Part shown: positions 26,066 through 37,088 of the stretch, piece after piece
Layout of the letters: each line of letters opens with the position of its first letter
Numbering within the stretch: position 1 is the first letter of the stretch
NCBI GenBank assembly: GCA_022448925.1
Contig: JAKVCP010000003.1
Location: 1-64,000 of the forward strand
DNA: 64,000 bases
Reading direction: 5' to 3'
Source: Paracoccaceae bacterium
GTDB lineage: Bacteria; Pseudomonadota; Alphaproteobacteria; Rhodobacterales; Rhodobacteraceae
Program-made: the position numbers and the translations under genes
Notes under the pieces: generated by a model
Told to the model about the DNA's origin: nothing
The model's database searches: none
What the model saw: only the letters and a program-made list of their open reading frames with translations

Positions 26066-27211
26066 TGATCCTGTAGTTGTTTGCGAAACGTTACTGCGAA
26101 TTTTTGTTGCGGCACAAGGTACTCAGTGCGTTTTCGCTTCAGCGCAACGGCCTTTGAGCGGTATTAGCTGTTGCATGTTCCCGCTTTGGCGAGACCAGTT
26201 CGCATCCTATTCACGGTCTGCCATCAAGTGGCCGGTGTGAGGCAGGCCATCCGGCAATGCCCGTGTTTCGGTGTCGTCACCCCGCTGTCCAACCGTCACA
26301 AAACTCTGCAGTGGGCGGGCCGCCGCGCCGGCGCAATCCTAAAGCCGAAGACGCGCTTGTCTTGGCGCGCTTCAGCTGGTGGTGGCCATGCGCCCAACTC
26401 GTGGTTATCTTTGGATCGCTGCCATCTTGGCCCAGCGACTGCGGTGCAAAGACCGTGCCACGGCACTCACTAGGGCGTTTATCGTTTCATGGAGCGCAAC
26501 ACCCTGCTGCTTTGATGATCCGGCTTTGAACAGCCTGAGCCAAACCATGATGGTAAGGTCCTCGTGATATGCTCATACCTGTGTGGGTGCTCGGACGAAT
26601 TGGAGGTTCTCTTTTGACTTGGCGGAGCGGTCTGCCGGGGCTCCCTGATTTATGCTCATGATCGGAAAACACCCACAAAACGGCCTGAAATAGAAACCTC
26701 CTCCTGAGTTCACCAGAGCCAAGATCCAGAGTGCTTCGGTTTCCGGTTAAAGGGGGCAGGATCAGGACGCCGTCCTTTGCACCCAAATCTGGGACCGTTG
26801 TGTTGCGACCTGAAGGCGGTGAGGCGCAAAGTTCGACAGGCGAATCCGAAAAGGCGTTCTGAGGAAGATCAACTTGGTCTGGTTCTTGCCGTGGTCTGAA
26901 GCAGCGATTGTCAGCAGGAAGAGGCCCGCAGTGTCTCAGACATTTTCATCGGGTCCACAGGGATATGTGTTCAAAATGAGCAGCGCGCCCATCCCGCCAA
27001 TGTGTTGCCGTCTGTGCGTAAAGTGGTCCGTACCCGACACAGGCCTTTATCAATGGGACCTGTCGCCAAAAGCTTTCCTGCGCTTTTTGAAGATTTTCTG
27101 ACCGGCGTATAGGTCAAGTTTTGCAATCCTGATGATTGTATACAAATGTATGCTGTAGACGATTGGAAAGAAGTGCACTAAGGAGGGGGCAAATCAAGAA
27201 AGGTGTGCACC
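26066..27211. other. Long gap before icd, no supported gene
   Basis: About 1.1 kb. Several short frames occur on both strands, but none has a domain signature, ribosome binding site and sensible composition together. Near the icd end there is a TGTATACA palindrome (27137-27144) followed by TGTATGC, a pattern seen in GntR-type operators, about 70 bp before icd. Confidence 0.4.
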
Positions 27212-29416
27212 ATGTCAGATCAGACCTCCCCCGATATCATCTACACCAAGGTTGACGAAGCGCCAGAGCTGGCCTCTGCGTCCTTCCTTCCAGTTATTCG
27301 AAAGTTCGCAGCGGCGGCGGGTGTCAGCATTGGCACCAAGGACATCTCGCTGGCCGGCCGCATTATTTCAGCCTTTCCAGAAAAGCTCTCAGACGCACAG
27401 CGTCAAGGCGACGACTTGGCTGAACTCGGCCGGCTGGTGAAAACACCAGAAGCCAATGTGATCAAGTTGCCCAATATTTCTGCCTCGGTCCCTCAGTTGG
27501 TGGCTGCCATCAAAGAATTGCAAACACAGGGCTACGATCTTCCTGACTATCCTGAAGAGCCCGCAACAGAGGCTGAGCGCGAAGCGCGCGCGCGCTATGA
27601 CGCGATCAAAGGCTCGGCCGTGAACCCGGTTCTGCGTGAAGGCAACTCTGACCGCCGGGCAGCCAAAGCCGTCAAGTCCTATGCGCAAAACAATCCACAT
27701 CGCATGGGCGATTGGGCTGCTGATAGCAAAACCCGGGTTGCTGCGATGGATGGGAACGATTTCCGCTCGAACGAAGTTTCGGCAACTCTCGGCCAACAGA
27801 CCGGTGCAAAAATCGTGCTGGAGACAGACGCGGGTGAAACGATCTTGAAGGACGGGTTGACCTATCCAGCAGGTACGGTTGTTGACGCCACGTTCATGTC
27901 GGCTGCCGCTCTGGACGCGTTTCTTGCGGATGAGATTGAAAAGACCAAGGCCGAGGGCGTACTTTTCTCGTTGCACATGAAAGCCACCATGATGAAGGTG
28001 TCTGACCCAATCATCTTTGGCCATGCGGTCAAGGCTTGGCTGGCCCCTGTCTTCGAACAGTTTGGCGACAAGCTGGACGCTCTGGGGGTTACGGGCAATG
28101 CTGGCCTCGGGACATTGCTGGAAAAGGTGGCGGACGAGCCAGAGATCCTGGCCGCAATCGACGCCGTCACAGCAACCCGCCCGCCAATGTACATGGTCGA
28201 CAGCGACAAAGGCATCACCAACCTGCACGTTCCGTCCGATGTTATCATCGACGCCTCAATGCCGGCTCTAATCCGCGGCGGTGGCAAAGGCTGGGGGCCT
28301 GACGGTCAAGAAGCGGACTGTGTTTGCGTGATCCCCGATAACAGCTATGCACCGGTCTATGACGAAGCAATCAACTTCTTCAAGGCCAACGGCAAACTCA
28401 ACCCCGCCACAGCCGGCACCGTGCAAAACATCGGCCTGATGGCGCAGAAAGCTGAGGAATACGGCTCACACCCGACCACGTTCGAAATCGCCGAGGCAGG
28501 CACTGTCAAAATGGTCCTCGAAGACGGCACAGTTCTGCATTCACACGCGGTACAGGCAGGCGATATCTGGCGCTCGGCTTCGGCGCGTAAAGCACCAATC
28601 GAAGACTGGGTAAACCTGGCAATCGATCGCCAACAAGCCGAAGGCTGCGAAGCGGTATTCTGGCTGGATGCAACCCGCGCGCACGATGCAGAGCTGATCA
28701 AATATGTCACCCCGATCCTAGAGGCCAAGGGTGTATCCGACAAATTCCAGATCCTCGCCCCGCGCGAGGCAACCCGGCAAGCGCTTGAAACCATCACCAA
28801 GGGCGATAATCACATCGCGATCACCGGTAACGTTCTACGTGACTATCTTACGGATCTGTTCCCGATCCTTGAATTGGCCACCTCTGCAAAAATGCTGTCG
28901 ATCGTGAAACTGATGCAAGGCGGGGGCCTGTTCGAAACTGGCGCGGGAGGCTCAGCGCCCAAGCACGTCCAGCAACTGCAGTCCGAAAACCATCTGCGCT
29001 GGGATTCGCTTGGCGAGTTCTGCGCCCTGGGCGAAAGCCTGCAGTTCCTTGCAGACGCGCGCGGCAACGAAAAAGCCCGCGTGCTGGGCCAAGCGGTTGA
29101 TGCAGCGACCCAAGGCATCTTAGACAACAATCGCAGCCCCGAACGAAAAGTCGGCCAACCCGACAACCGTGACAGCCATTACTGGTTCGCCCGCTACTGG
29201 GCTGAGGCCCTTTCGGCACAAACCGATGATGCCGAGTTGGCGTCGCATTTTGCGCCCGTTGCCAAAGCATTGGCCGATGGTGAAGAGGCAATCTTGTCCG
29301 AATTGACAAACGCACAGGGCGGCACAGCTGACCTTGGCGGATATTATCACACCGATCCGGCCAAAACCGCCGCTGTGATGCGTCCTTCTGCGACCTTTAA
29401 CGCCATTATCGGCTGA
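27212..29416 (+). CDS. icd: Monomeric NADP-dependent isocitrate dehydrogenase
   Basis: This 734-residue enzyme is the monomeric type of NADP isocitrate dehydrogenase (IDH-II), roughly twice the size of the dimeric form, and converts isocitrate to 2-oxoglutarate in the TCA cycle. The substrate-binding segment [19 protein letters not shown] and the downstream [12 protein letters not shown] are diagnostic. I prefer the ATG at 27212 over an in-frame GTG at 27203 because GAAAGG lies about eight bases before the ATG. A strong terminator follows. Both the family and the function are secure. Confidence 0.96.
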   Translation: MSDQTSPDIIYTKVDEAPELASASFLPVIRKFAAAAGVSIGTKDISLAGRIISAFPEKLSDAQRQGDDLAELGRLVKTPEANVIKLPNISASVPQLVAAIKELQTQGYDLPDYPEEPATEAEREARARYDAIKGSAVNPVLREGNSDRRAAKAVKSYAQNNPHRMGDWAADSKTRVAAMDGNDFRSNEVSATLGQQTGAKIVLETDAGETILKDGLTYPAGTVVDATFMSAAALDAFLADEIEKTKAEGVLFSLHMKATMMKVSDPIIFGHAVKAWLAPVFEQFGDKLDALGVTGNAGLGTLLEKVADEPEILAAIDAVTATRPPMYMVDSDKGITNLHVPSDVIIDASMPALIRGGGKGWGPDGQEADCVCVIPDNSYAPVYDEAINFFKANGKLNPATAGTVQNIGLMAQKAEEYGSHPTTFEIAEAGTVKMVLEDGTVLHSHAVQAGDIWRSASARKAPIEDWVNLAIDRQQAEGCEAVFWLDATRAHDAELIKYVTPILEAKGVSDKFQILAPREATRQALETITKGDNHIAITGNVLRDYLTDLFPILELATSAKMLSIVKLMQGGGLFETGAGGSAPKHVQQLQSENHLRWDSLGEFCALGESLQFLADARGNEKARVLGQAVDAATQGILDNNRSPERKVGQPDNRDSHYWFARYWAEALSAQTDDAELASHFAPVAKALADGEEAILSELTNAQGGTADLGGYYHTDPAKTAAVMRPSATFNAIIG

Positions 29417-29437
29417 CACAGGCGCATTGCATACTTT

Positions 29438-29480
29438 GCCCCCACCTGTGCATTATACAGGTGGGGGCTCATACTGTCTT
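29438..29480 (+). terminator. Rho-independent terminator after icd
   Basis: A 12-bp perfect stem, GCCCCCACCTGT with ACAGGTGGGGGC, surrounds a seven-base loop 22 bp after the icd stop, with a T-rich stretch a few bases further on. Confidence 0.85.
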
Positions 29481-29693
29481 TTATCTGTTTCTGGGAATTT
29501 TCATTAGATGCAGCGGCGCGCATAGCCAGTCTGGGCGCATTGTTTTGTATAAATGAATTCCACTTTTGGCTGTTCATGACGGCCTGAGGGGCAGCATCCC
29601 GTCTCGGCAATCAGAAAAATCCGGCCCGGCTGCATCATCAAACACCATATCACTGACGGTGGTGCGGGGCCGCGCTATTGGGAAGGGGATCTT

Positions 29694-29792
29694 ATGAGCA
29701 TAACGAACAATCCGCGCCCCGATCTTGATGGTTTGGTCTTGAATGCCAGGGAGTTAACGACAAAGCAGCGGAATCTCATAAATCTCCGATAG
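29694..29792 (+). CDS. Short ORF, possible truncated gene start
   Basis: A 32-residue frame follows a good ribosome binding site (GGAAGGGG, about five bases from ATG). The product includes ARELTTKQRNLINLR, which resembles the start of regulatory proteins with an ELTPKQR-type segment, and then stops. It may be the surviving 5' end of a lost gene at the edge of the AT-rich island. The remaining 500 bp of this gap hold nothing else I can support. Confidence 0.3.
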   Translation: MSITNNPRPDLDGLVLNARELTTKQRNLINLR

Positions 29793-29998
29793 ATCCTTCA
29801 CCATTTTGGTTGAAAGGATGCCGAATGCCAAATGGGGGCCAGCTCTAAATCCTTGAAAACTTGGTACTTGGAGTTCAAATTGGGGCTGCCGCCGTTCAGT
29901 TCCATTTTGCACTAAAACTACACAGAATTGGACTGTTCTGTCGAACTGCGAAAACACTTCTTGCGTAAGCTATCTGGACAAGATTGAAGGATAAGCCA

Positions 29999-30547
29999 GT
30001 GCACGTTGATAGACTAGAAAGCCCGCGAAACCCAGAGATCCCGAAACCGGTCGAACCTAACCAGCCAGAACTATTCGATGCAAAAGCCTTTAACGCGAAG
30101 AATATTGCCTGCGTTGTATCCGAAGAGCAAACCTTCTTTAAAATTGTTCTCGGCCTTGAAAACTTAGGGTTTGAAGTTGCCTGCTCTGCCTCTCTCGAAA
30201 CTACCTTCAAGGTCGTTTTGGAAGATCCCGAGGACTGGGCTATGATCATCGTAAGGTTGGATCAACCTCTGGACGAGGACAGACTTGAGGCACATATCCG
30301 ACTACTGCGGATGATGGATGTGAAGATACCAGTTTTGGTTATGGCTTTGGCAAAAAACAGGAAATTTCAAAGCAATGTCAGCATTCCTAAGCTCTACGCA
30401 GACTGTGTTGAGAGCGAACCGACTACAAGGCTAGAGCTATCGACCGCGCTACAAACCGCTGTTGAAGCAAACATGAGGTGGGAAAACAAGTTTGATAATT
30501 TCCGCCGGGACTCCGTCAACGAACATTGCCAAAAGACAAGGAAATAA
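29999..30547 (+). CDS. Degenerate receiver-domain protein
   Basis: This protein of about 182 residues has a receiver-like alternation of strands and helices from about residue 35, but every key position is changed: SEE in place of the acidic pair, Arg in MIIVRLDQP at the phospho-Asp position, Ala in VLVMALA for Thr/Ser, and no Lys-Pro. It cannot be phosphorylated in the usual way. I choose GTG at 29999 because AAGGA lies seven bases before it; a TTG five codons upstream is possible. It is divergent from the receiver and kinase genes on the minus strand. The family placement is by fold pattern only. Confidence 0.55.
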   Translation: MHVDRLESPRNPEIPKPVEPNQPELFDAKAFNAKNIACVVSEEQTFFKIVLGLENLGFEVACSASLETTFKVVLEDPEDWAMIIVRLDQPLDEDRLEAHIRLLRMMDVKIPVLVMALAKNRKFQSNVSIPKLYADCVESEPTTRLELSTALQTAVEANMRWENKFDNFRRDSVNEHCQKTRK

Positions 30548-30632
30548 CACAGCCAAACCGGCTCGCTAAGGCGCCACTCACGGAGCACCAGCACCCCTAG
30601 CGGCCGGAAAGACGCGGATTGATTGTTTTGTT

Positions 30633-31049
30633 TCAAGTCACTCCGCCTTTACTGGGGCATCTGCTCTGCGTTTCTGAGTGCAGGAGGTGCCCAATTTTTT
30701 CCCTTAAATCCCCAAAACTAAGTGGCTTATGTAAAACTGTTAACATCAGACAACTTTCTATTTCCTTACCGTTAATTTCAGCAAGGCCAGTCATGATAAA
30801 TTTTCTCGGCGAATTGGAAAAAAGACTATCCGCGACCTTAAGGAAGTTGAGACCATTTATACGTGGCATGGCCAAGTCGACTATAACTATGTCATATTCT
30901 TTCTGAGCGTTTTCCAAAAACCCTAAACACTCTACAGGATTTGTAAATGCGTCCACTTCTCCACCGATTAAAGATATTGCTTCCGCAACTTCTTCGACAA
31001 CGATCTTTTCATCATCTACGACTAAGGCCTTAAACCATGATGCTTGCAT
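30633..31049 (-). CDS. Stand-alone receiver (CheY-like) protein
   Basis: This 138-residue protein consists of one receiver domain with all key residues: Asp12 and Asp13, phospho-acceptor Asp58 in VIVDLAMP, Thr87 and Lys108 in LHKPL. It has no output domain. It lies 18 bp downstream of the broken histidine kinase on the same strand, so it was probably that kinase's partner. The reading frame is intact, unlike the kinase. The region is more AT-rich than its surroundings. Confidence 0.82.
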   Translation of the reverse strand: MQASWFKALVVDDEKIVVEEVAEAISLIGGEVDAFTNPVECLGFLENAQKEYDIVIVDLAMPRINGLNFLKVADSLFSNSPRKFIMTGLAEINGKEIESCLMLTVLHKPLSFGDLREKIGHLLHSETQSRCPSKGGVT

Positions 31050-31067
31050 AAAGTATCACTCTCCGGA

Positions 31068-33640
31068 TCAAGTAGAGATCTTTGGAAGTACTATTTCAAT
31101 ACATGCCCCGAGATCCACATCTAGCGCTTTGATGCATCCATGCATCTCGTCAATAACAGTTTTGCTCATATAAAGTCCAATACCGCTACCACTTTCAGCT
31201 CTTTTCGTTGAGAAAGCAGGGTCGAACACACGATTAATAAATTTCTTGGGGATGCCTGGACCTGTATCACGTATTAAGATAGTGACATTGCCTGATTGAA
31301 CAGAAAATGAAATGTTTACAAAGCGCGTCGAAACGTCTTGGTGCGCCATTGCCTGCCTATCTTTGACAAGTAAATTGACCATCGTTTGTTCATACAGCAT
31401 CGGTCGGCCCATAACGCTTATTTGAGCTGAAGGTTCAGAAATGTTTACCTCAACATTATCAAGGCGAAGCTGTTCGCTTATTAAATCGATAGCTGAGTAT
31501 GTTCGCTACACGGGATCAAATGCACCACTTTCTTCATCACCAATTTTTAAAACGAAACTTCTAATTCCTTGAATGACCTTGCCGGCGCGAATGGCTTGTT
31601 GTTCAATGCGCTCGGCTTTGCTTATCAAGTAATCGATTGATACTGAGCCGTTTTTGGAGTTTTCCAATAAAGCTCCAGCTGACAAGGTTATAACATTCAA
31701 AGGCTGATTAAGTTCGTGTGCAAATGAACTTGCCATTTCTCCCAAGGCTGCAAGGCGTGAAGCGTGTATCAGCTTGGCCTGGGCCCTTTTCAATTCACTA
31801 AGATTCTGTGCAATAAAGTATAAGGTAGAATTCTCAATGTTTTCTGAAGCATAGTCGGCTTGATCAATTGGCGTTTCAGTTGTGCGAATAACGAGTTGAC
31901 TCACAACGAGGTGGACAGATTCCCCACTTTTACTTTCGATATCGATCATAAAATCAGCAACTGGTTGTTCGCCCTGAACTTGAGAGGATGCTGTGGCATT
32001 ATCAAACAGTTCAGAAATGGATCGGCCAACAACTTCATCTTCGGAATATCCAGTAAGATCTTGCAAAGCTGGGTTCCACACTACAATCTGACCTTTTTGG
32101 TTCGTTCCAAACACTGGTGTCGATGCCTTGAAAAGTAACATTCGAAAATTGCGCTGCGCAAGAAATCGACGCTGCTCTTCAGTTTCAACGGCCCGTGCAA
32201 ATCTACTTAACCATCTTGTTATTTCGCGATCTTCCTTGAAATTTGGATCAATTGAATGCGTTGAGGGCATGCGATGAAGCAAGTAAGCCTCAGAAACTCT
32301 TGCAATTTTCTCAACCCATTTACGAAAAAGCATGTGAAGTATCTGTCCGACAATAATAATGAATGCTGCTAGAACAAAAAGTCTTTGAACGGCGGCCGAC
32401 GTGTCTTGCTGTATCTGCGTTATTCTGTGACGTAGCGAATGACTCATTTCAATCATTCCGGGCATTAGAGATCGCTAATATGTCCGCGCTTGGACATGGG
32501 CATTTAACCAAGATTGAAGGACTGGAAAAGCCGTTGAATCGTCGCGTTTTACAATAACAGTCGTGCGCTTGAGAACTTCATCTGGATCCAAGACTGAGTC
32601 ATGGATGCATAAAACTTGCAACTCTTCAGAGATATGTGAATACGATACTGATCTTGCAACGTCAGGTGACCAAACGAACGTAAATAATTGGGATTTTTCT
32701 CCGACGGTGTATAATGAAGCAAATTGATCATTCTTGCAGCCAGCCATAAATGCGTCATGTTCCTTGCTGTCTGGGAGGTCTTGGAAAGTTATGTCTCGTT
32801 TCCGCGTTGGCAATAACTCATTTCCATAGATGAACTCAGCGCTTCCATCACTAAACACTTGATAAATTTCTGAAGGGGCAGCTGAAGTATCTGCGCTGAT
32901 TAGTTGTTGTATGCGGAGATCATTGTTGATTAAATCCATTCTGGCGTGACTATCTCCCCAGTAAAGCGTTTCTAGCTTAAGGAAGGCTTACACATTTTTC
33001 GCTTACCTAAGTAAATCTTCTTCTGATTGAGAAAGATCAGTTGCTACGCTTCGCTCAAAATTTCGCCGAAGGTCATAGACTTCAGACAATAATAGTGGTG
33101 CGAGAAACGCTATTCCAAGTATAGCTTGAAGCAAACCACTGTATGAGTTCGATTCCTTTAAGAATCTTGGAAGCTTTTAAGCTGAAAAAAGAATAGGATT
33201 GAGGATATTGTCAAAGCTGCGGTCATTGCGTTTACCAATCCATTTAGCGCTTGCTTTGAAGATACCAATAGAGAGGTTGACCAAGGAAGATCGAGGGCGT
33301 GGGAGAAAACAAGTAACCCTACAGGTACTCCTACAGTTACTCAATATCCCAGTACTTGGATTGTTAGTCGATTGACTGAGCTTATCTTGAAAAACATAGC
33401 AACGAAAGCTGCTTCTGATGTGTATATTATTACTGCATACCAATGGCTCAAAAGTTCGAAAGTTTGTAATGAGCCAACGAATGCTGACGTAATGGCCCAG
33501 AACGGGCCCAAAACGATCAAAGCCAACCAAACGAAGATGGATCCAAAAAGGAAGTTTGCGCCAAAAAACATATCGACGTCCAAAACGTTTCCCAAGTATG
33601 TAAGGATGCAAAAACATATCCCACACAGAATTTTTAACCT
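31068..33640 (-). pseudogene. Membrane sensor histidine kinase, broken by five stops and a frameshift
   Basis: Joined conceptually, this is a hybrid-free sensor kinase: a multi-helix membrane domain (33340-33640, with FGANFLFGSIFVWLAL and, further on, SSKQALNGLVNAMTAAL), an extracytoplasmic region (about 32480-33170), a second membrane helix, a PAS domain (about 31800-32150), HisKA with FAHELNQPLNVI and HATPase_c with RDTGPGIPKKF and SGIGLYMSKT. It is interrupted by TGA at 33341-33343, a frameshift near 33170-33180, TAA at 33003-33005, TAA at 32988-32990, TAG at 32475-32477 and TAG at 31506-31508. Homology continues in frame across each of the last four stops. The 5' end is uncertain. Confidence 0.85.
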
Positions 33641-33945
33641 GCTTCTGTGAATTTCAATTTTTCAATCACTTTGGTTATTTGATAAATCGGTTTTTACAAT
33701 TTTTCCGTTTCGACATTTTTAATGTTCAATTTTCACTTTGATAGCGGGTTGAAGTTAACGTCTGGTCAACCATAGTGCTTTAGGTTTTGTTTTTGTGATT
33801 TTGGGTCAACAAATTTGAATTTTGTGTGTAATTGTGCGTCATGATTGTGAAATTATCAGGCATTGCGTAGCGGAATTGCCTCGGGACGCTAAGGACTTCT
33901 TTGCAAGCGGAGCTGTACATGAACGCAATCGTGAGAGACCGTTAA

Positions 33946-34659
33946 ATGAGACAGGCTAATATTTTAATTGTCGACGATGATATAGAACTATCTGAAGAGG
34001 TTGCGGAGGTTCTGCATGAGCAGGGTTTTTCAGCTCTTTTCGCACGAACACTTTTACAATTCGATCAACAGCTAAGAGATCATCACATTGACCGGTTTGT
34101 GGTGGATCTGTTGCTGCCTGACGGTCATGGACACAAAATAATCCGAAAGATTCGCCAATTCAGTTCAGCAGGTATCGTGGTACTTTCGGGAAAGTTGAAC
34201 GAGGTAGACAAAGTTGTTTCTTTAGAACTTGGAGCAGACGACTATGTTGTGAAACCTTTTGCACGATCAGAGTTCATTGCACGCATCAAGAGTTTGCTGC
34301 GCCGAATTGAGCCTCAGCACTCGCGCATTACAGAAACTGATCTAGAGGGTTCAGAAATAAATTTCGCAGGTTGGCGTACGGAGCCAAACGCTCGCAGGAT
34401 ATTTTCTCCAGCCGATGAGCAAGTGCATCTCACCAAGTTGGAGTTTGATCTCTGGATCACCTTCTTGAAGGGCCTGGATCGGGTGCTGGCGCGAGATCAG
34501 CTTATTTATTCAATCAGGGGCCGCGACTGGGCGGGATATGACAGGTCCATCGATGGGTTGGTAAGCCGGTTACGAAAAAAACTAGCTATCGACCCAAACC
34601 TAGAGGAAAGTTTCTAGACAATCCGTGGTGTGGGGTATCTACTACGCAGCCCTCGGTAG
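33946..34659 (+). pseudogene. OmpR-family response regulator truncated by TAG
   Basis: The open frame (33946-34617, 223 residues) has a complete receiver (Asp10-12, phospho-Asp54 in VVDLLLP, Ser81, Lys103) and most of a winged-helix DNA-binding domain ending SRLRKKLAIDPN. It stops at TAG 34615-34617, but the frame continues as TIRGVGYLLRSPR to 34659, the normal end of an OmpR wing (TIRGVGY). So the last strand of the wing is lost and DNA binding is probably impaired. It was likely the transcription factor of the broken two-component locus next door. Confidence 0.75.
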
Positions 34660-34803
34660 AGCCTCAGTATGCAAATTGAAAATTAAGCCAAGAAGTGATT
34701 TCAGCATAACCGGTGGGGTGCATGAGCCTTTGGCCTAACACGAAATACAAGTGTTCAGACCTGCGGTTTGAATTGATCCGAGGGCTTGGCTACGTTGCAC
34801 AAA

Positions 34804-34995
34804 TCAGCAAAGGGTCACCGGAGCGGTCCCACCTAGATATTGCGGTTCACGTTCAGGGTTTTCTGGCGACGGCGGCGAAACCATTTCGGGATTAAACCAG
34901 ATCGACAGCGATCTACGTCCCTTCAGACCATTTTTTTCAGCCGACCAGTTCGTGGCTTTGTACCTCGTGGGGGACCAGCTGCTCATGCCGCTCAA
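34804..34995 (-). mobile_element. IS5-family transposase fragment
   Basis: A 63-residue frame contains YKATNWSAEKNGLKGRRSL and SIWFNPEM, which match the N-terminus of IS5-type transposases (NW..YN.ALK.RGSLTIWFDPEM). The rest of the transposase is missing or unreadable. This is one of three decayed insertion sequences in a row. Confidence 0.5.
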
Positions 34996-35150
34996 CTATC
35001 ATGCTGGTTTCGCAAGATGAATCCCCGACGGGATCCGCTCAACAATGGCCGTGGGCGTAACATGAGGCGCTGATAATCTAGGTTTTGTCTGCGATGGCCT
35101 AGGTGAGGCGTCTGATTGATGGACGGTAAAGACAGCAGCGCTCCAAAATT

Positions 35151-36435
35151 TCAAAAATTTAGACTTACGGAATTTTTAATGGTCTTGTGATATTCTGTTG
35201 AAGCAAACATCTGGAATCGAGCGCCTTTTGCGACACTTTGAGGCCTACTGGGTGAGCGATGGCGTATTGACCTGGTGACCCAGCCCTTTGATCCGGGCCG
35301 TTTGGATGGCGAACCCGTTTCTGTTCTTTGCTGTGTTTTTATTGCTGTCCAGGCCTGCTGAGCGGAGACTGTGCGTCGCTCAAGCCAAACAGGGGGGGCA
35401 CGATAAAGAGTGGCGCACACGACTGGAGCCAGTCCGCCAAGTGATATGAATGGCGGTCGTTTGCTGTAATCAGTGCCCCAGTTTTTAATGATCTTGCCTG
35501 CTTCAGCAAGATTGCCGGAGATGTGTTCCTTCAGGCGTTCATCTCGCAATTTGCCTATGAAGCTTTCCACAAATGCGTTTTGTATTTGTTTGCCCGGCGC
35601 ACTGTCTTGCCAGTTCACACCTCAGTCTTGACACCACTTCAAGACGGCATGCGATGTCATCTCTGTTTCATTATCAGAGACAACCATACCCGGGTGACCA
35701 TGCCAGCGGATCAGATCGTCCAGTTCACGGAGCAATCGCTTCTCAGACAAGGAACGATCCACAACCTTTGCCAGTGCCTCACGGGCCCACTCATCCGAGA
35801 AACACAGCACTGGAACCTTTGGGCCTCTTCACAGGCATCAGAAACGAAGTCCAACGACCGTCGCTGATGCGCGCGATCCGGCATCAGAACAGGTCGGCGA
35901 GTGCTCAGAGCCCATTGACGTGGCCGTCTGCGGCGCACTGAATTACCGTCCTGTGTTTCATGTCAAAGCCCTCTCTGGTGAGCAGGATACCCAAACGGCG
36001 ATAGCCGAACCAGCGATGTTCATTCGCCAGTTCGCGCAACCTCTTTCGCAGAGCATCATCGCCCTGTTCCTGCTTCTGATACTGAAAGACGGACCTGTGC
36101 AGGTCCAACAAATCACGCGCCCGACGCTCAGACACGCCGCGTCACATCAGGCGTCAGTCATTTTTGTCGCGCGATCCTCAAGCGCGGCATCAACCATTAT
36201 CGCATCCGCCAACATGCGTTTCAGCTTGTTGTTCTCGTCTTCCAGAGCACGAAGTGTCCTGGCATCTGAGGCGTTCATGCCGCCAAACTTTGCTTTCTAC
36301 TTACAGAAGGTCGCATCACTGATCCCAGAAAAGAAGCACAGCTCTTGGGCTTTAACACCCGTTTCATATTTATTTATCATTCCGATGATCTGTCCGTCTG
36401 AAATATGGTCCACCTTTCGTTTGGACGGTTTGTTT
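35151..36435 (-). mobile_element. Decayed IS3-family element (orfA and orfB)
   Basis: Reading leftward, orfA (about 36430-36146) shows the usual DGQIIGMINKYETGVKAQEL and KAKFGGMNASDARTLRALED, but a TAG replaces the conserved Trp just before KAKFGG. orfB follows in pieces in different frames: SERRARDLLDLHRSVFQY and FGYRRLGILL (36135-35905), RRSLDFVSDACEEA (about 35850), VSDNETEMTSHAVLKW (about 35650) and NAFVESFIGKLRDERLKEH (from 35618). The order is that of an IS407-type IS3 element. Several frameshifts and stops show that it is inactive. I could not fix the terminal repeats. Confidence 0.8.
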
Positions 36436-36467
36436 CCACCTCAGTGGCGAGATCTCAGGGGGCTGGG

Positions 36468-36830
36468 TCAATCTGCCGGGTGGATGCCCGCTTCATCCCA
36501 TTCTTTCTTTGGCGCCGAGTTCTGTTTGTTCGCGTCCGCCTCTATCTGGCTGGCATCAATCGCCATCTGCTGGCCGTTGACCAAACTCTCCTCAATGCAA
36601 CGGAAGACGGTCTTGTCGAACAGATGGCGCAGCAAGTCACCCCCGCGGAATCTGCGATGCTGGTTCTTGGAAACGGTAGAGTGTTCTGGCAGCCGGTCAT
36701 TTAGATCAAGGCCGCAGAACCATCGGAGGGCGAGGTTTAGCCGCACCTCTTCGCAAAGCCGCCGCCAAGAACGGATGCCCAAGTAATATCTACCTTACAG
36801 CATACGGATCAGCAGCTCAGGGTATGTGAA
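36468..36830 (-). mobile_element. IS1182-like transposase N-terminal fragment
   Basis: A frame of about 104 residues (36782-36468) contains GIRSWRRLCEEVRLNLALRW, HSTVSKNQHRRFR and AIDASQIEADANKQ, matching the N-terminal part of IS1182-type (DUF772) transposases. Homology continues upstream across a TAA as ELLIRML...GRYYLGIRS. The fragment ends where the IS3 element begins, so the latter may have inserted into it. Confidence 0.65.
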
Positions 36831-37088
36831 CGGGCGATTGGTGTGGCTTTAGCGCTCCGCAGGATGAGTCCGAATAGTGCCAAGATCTACGAACTGATCA
36901 ATCGACCGCGACACATGATCTTGAGTTGAAACGGCACTTCATGCCTCGATCACGCAAGAGTTGTTCAGCGCAATACCCCAAAGCTGACATCTGAGCGTCC
37001 CGCAGCGAGGGCATTTTCAGCTCAATTAGACCGACTCCGCAGAAAAATCGAGTGTCAGCTTGGTTTAACTGATGACCATCGTCCGGTC
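36831..37088. other. Short gap at the edge of the IS remnants
   Basis: I see no gene, terminator or clear repeat in this stretch between the transposase fragment and the membrane protein gene. Confidence 0.4.

Noticed and set aside
31506-34617. Stop-codon recoding (amber readthrough) as the main explanation for the broken two-component genes
   Set aside because: TAA and TGA lesions and a frameshift occur in the same kinase gene, so general decay explains the data better; kept only as an alternative to test.
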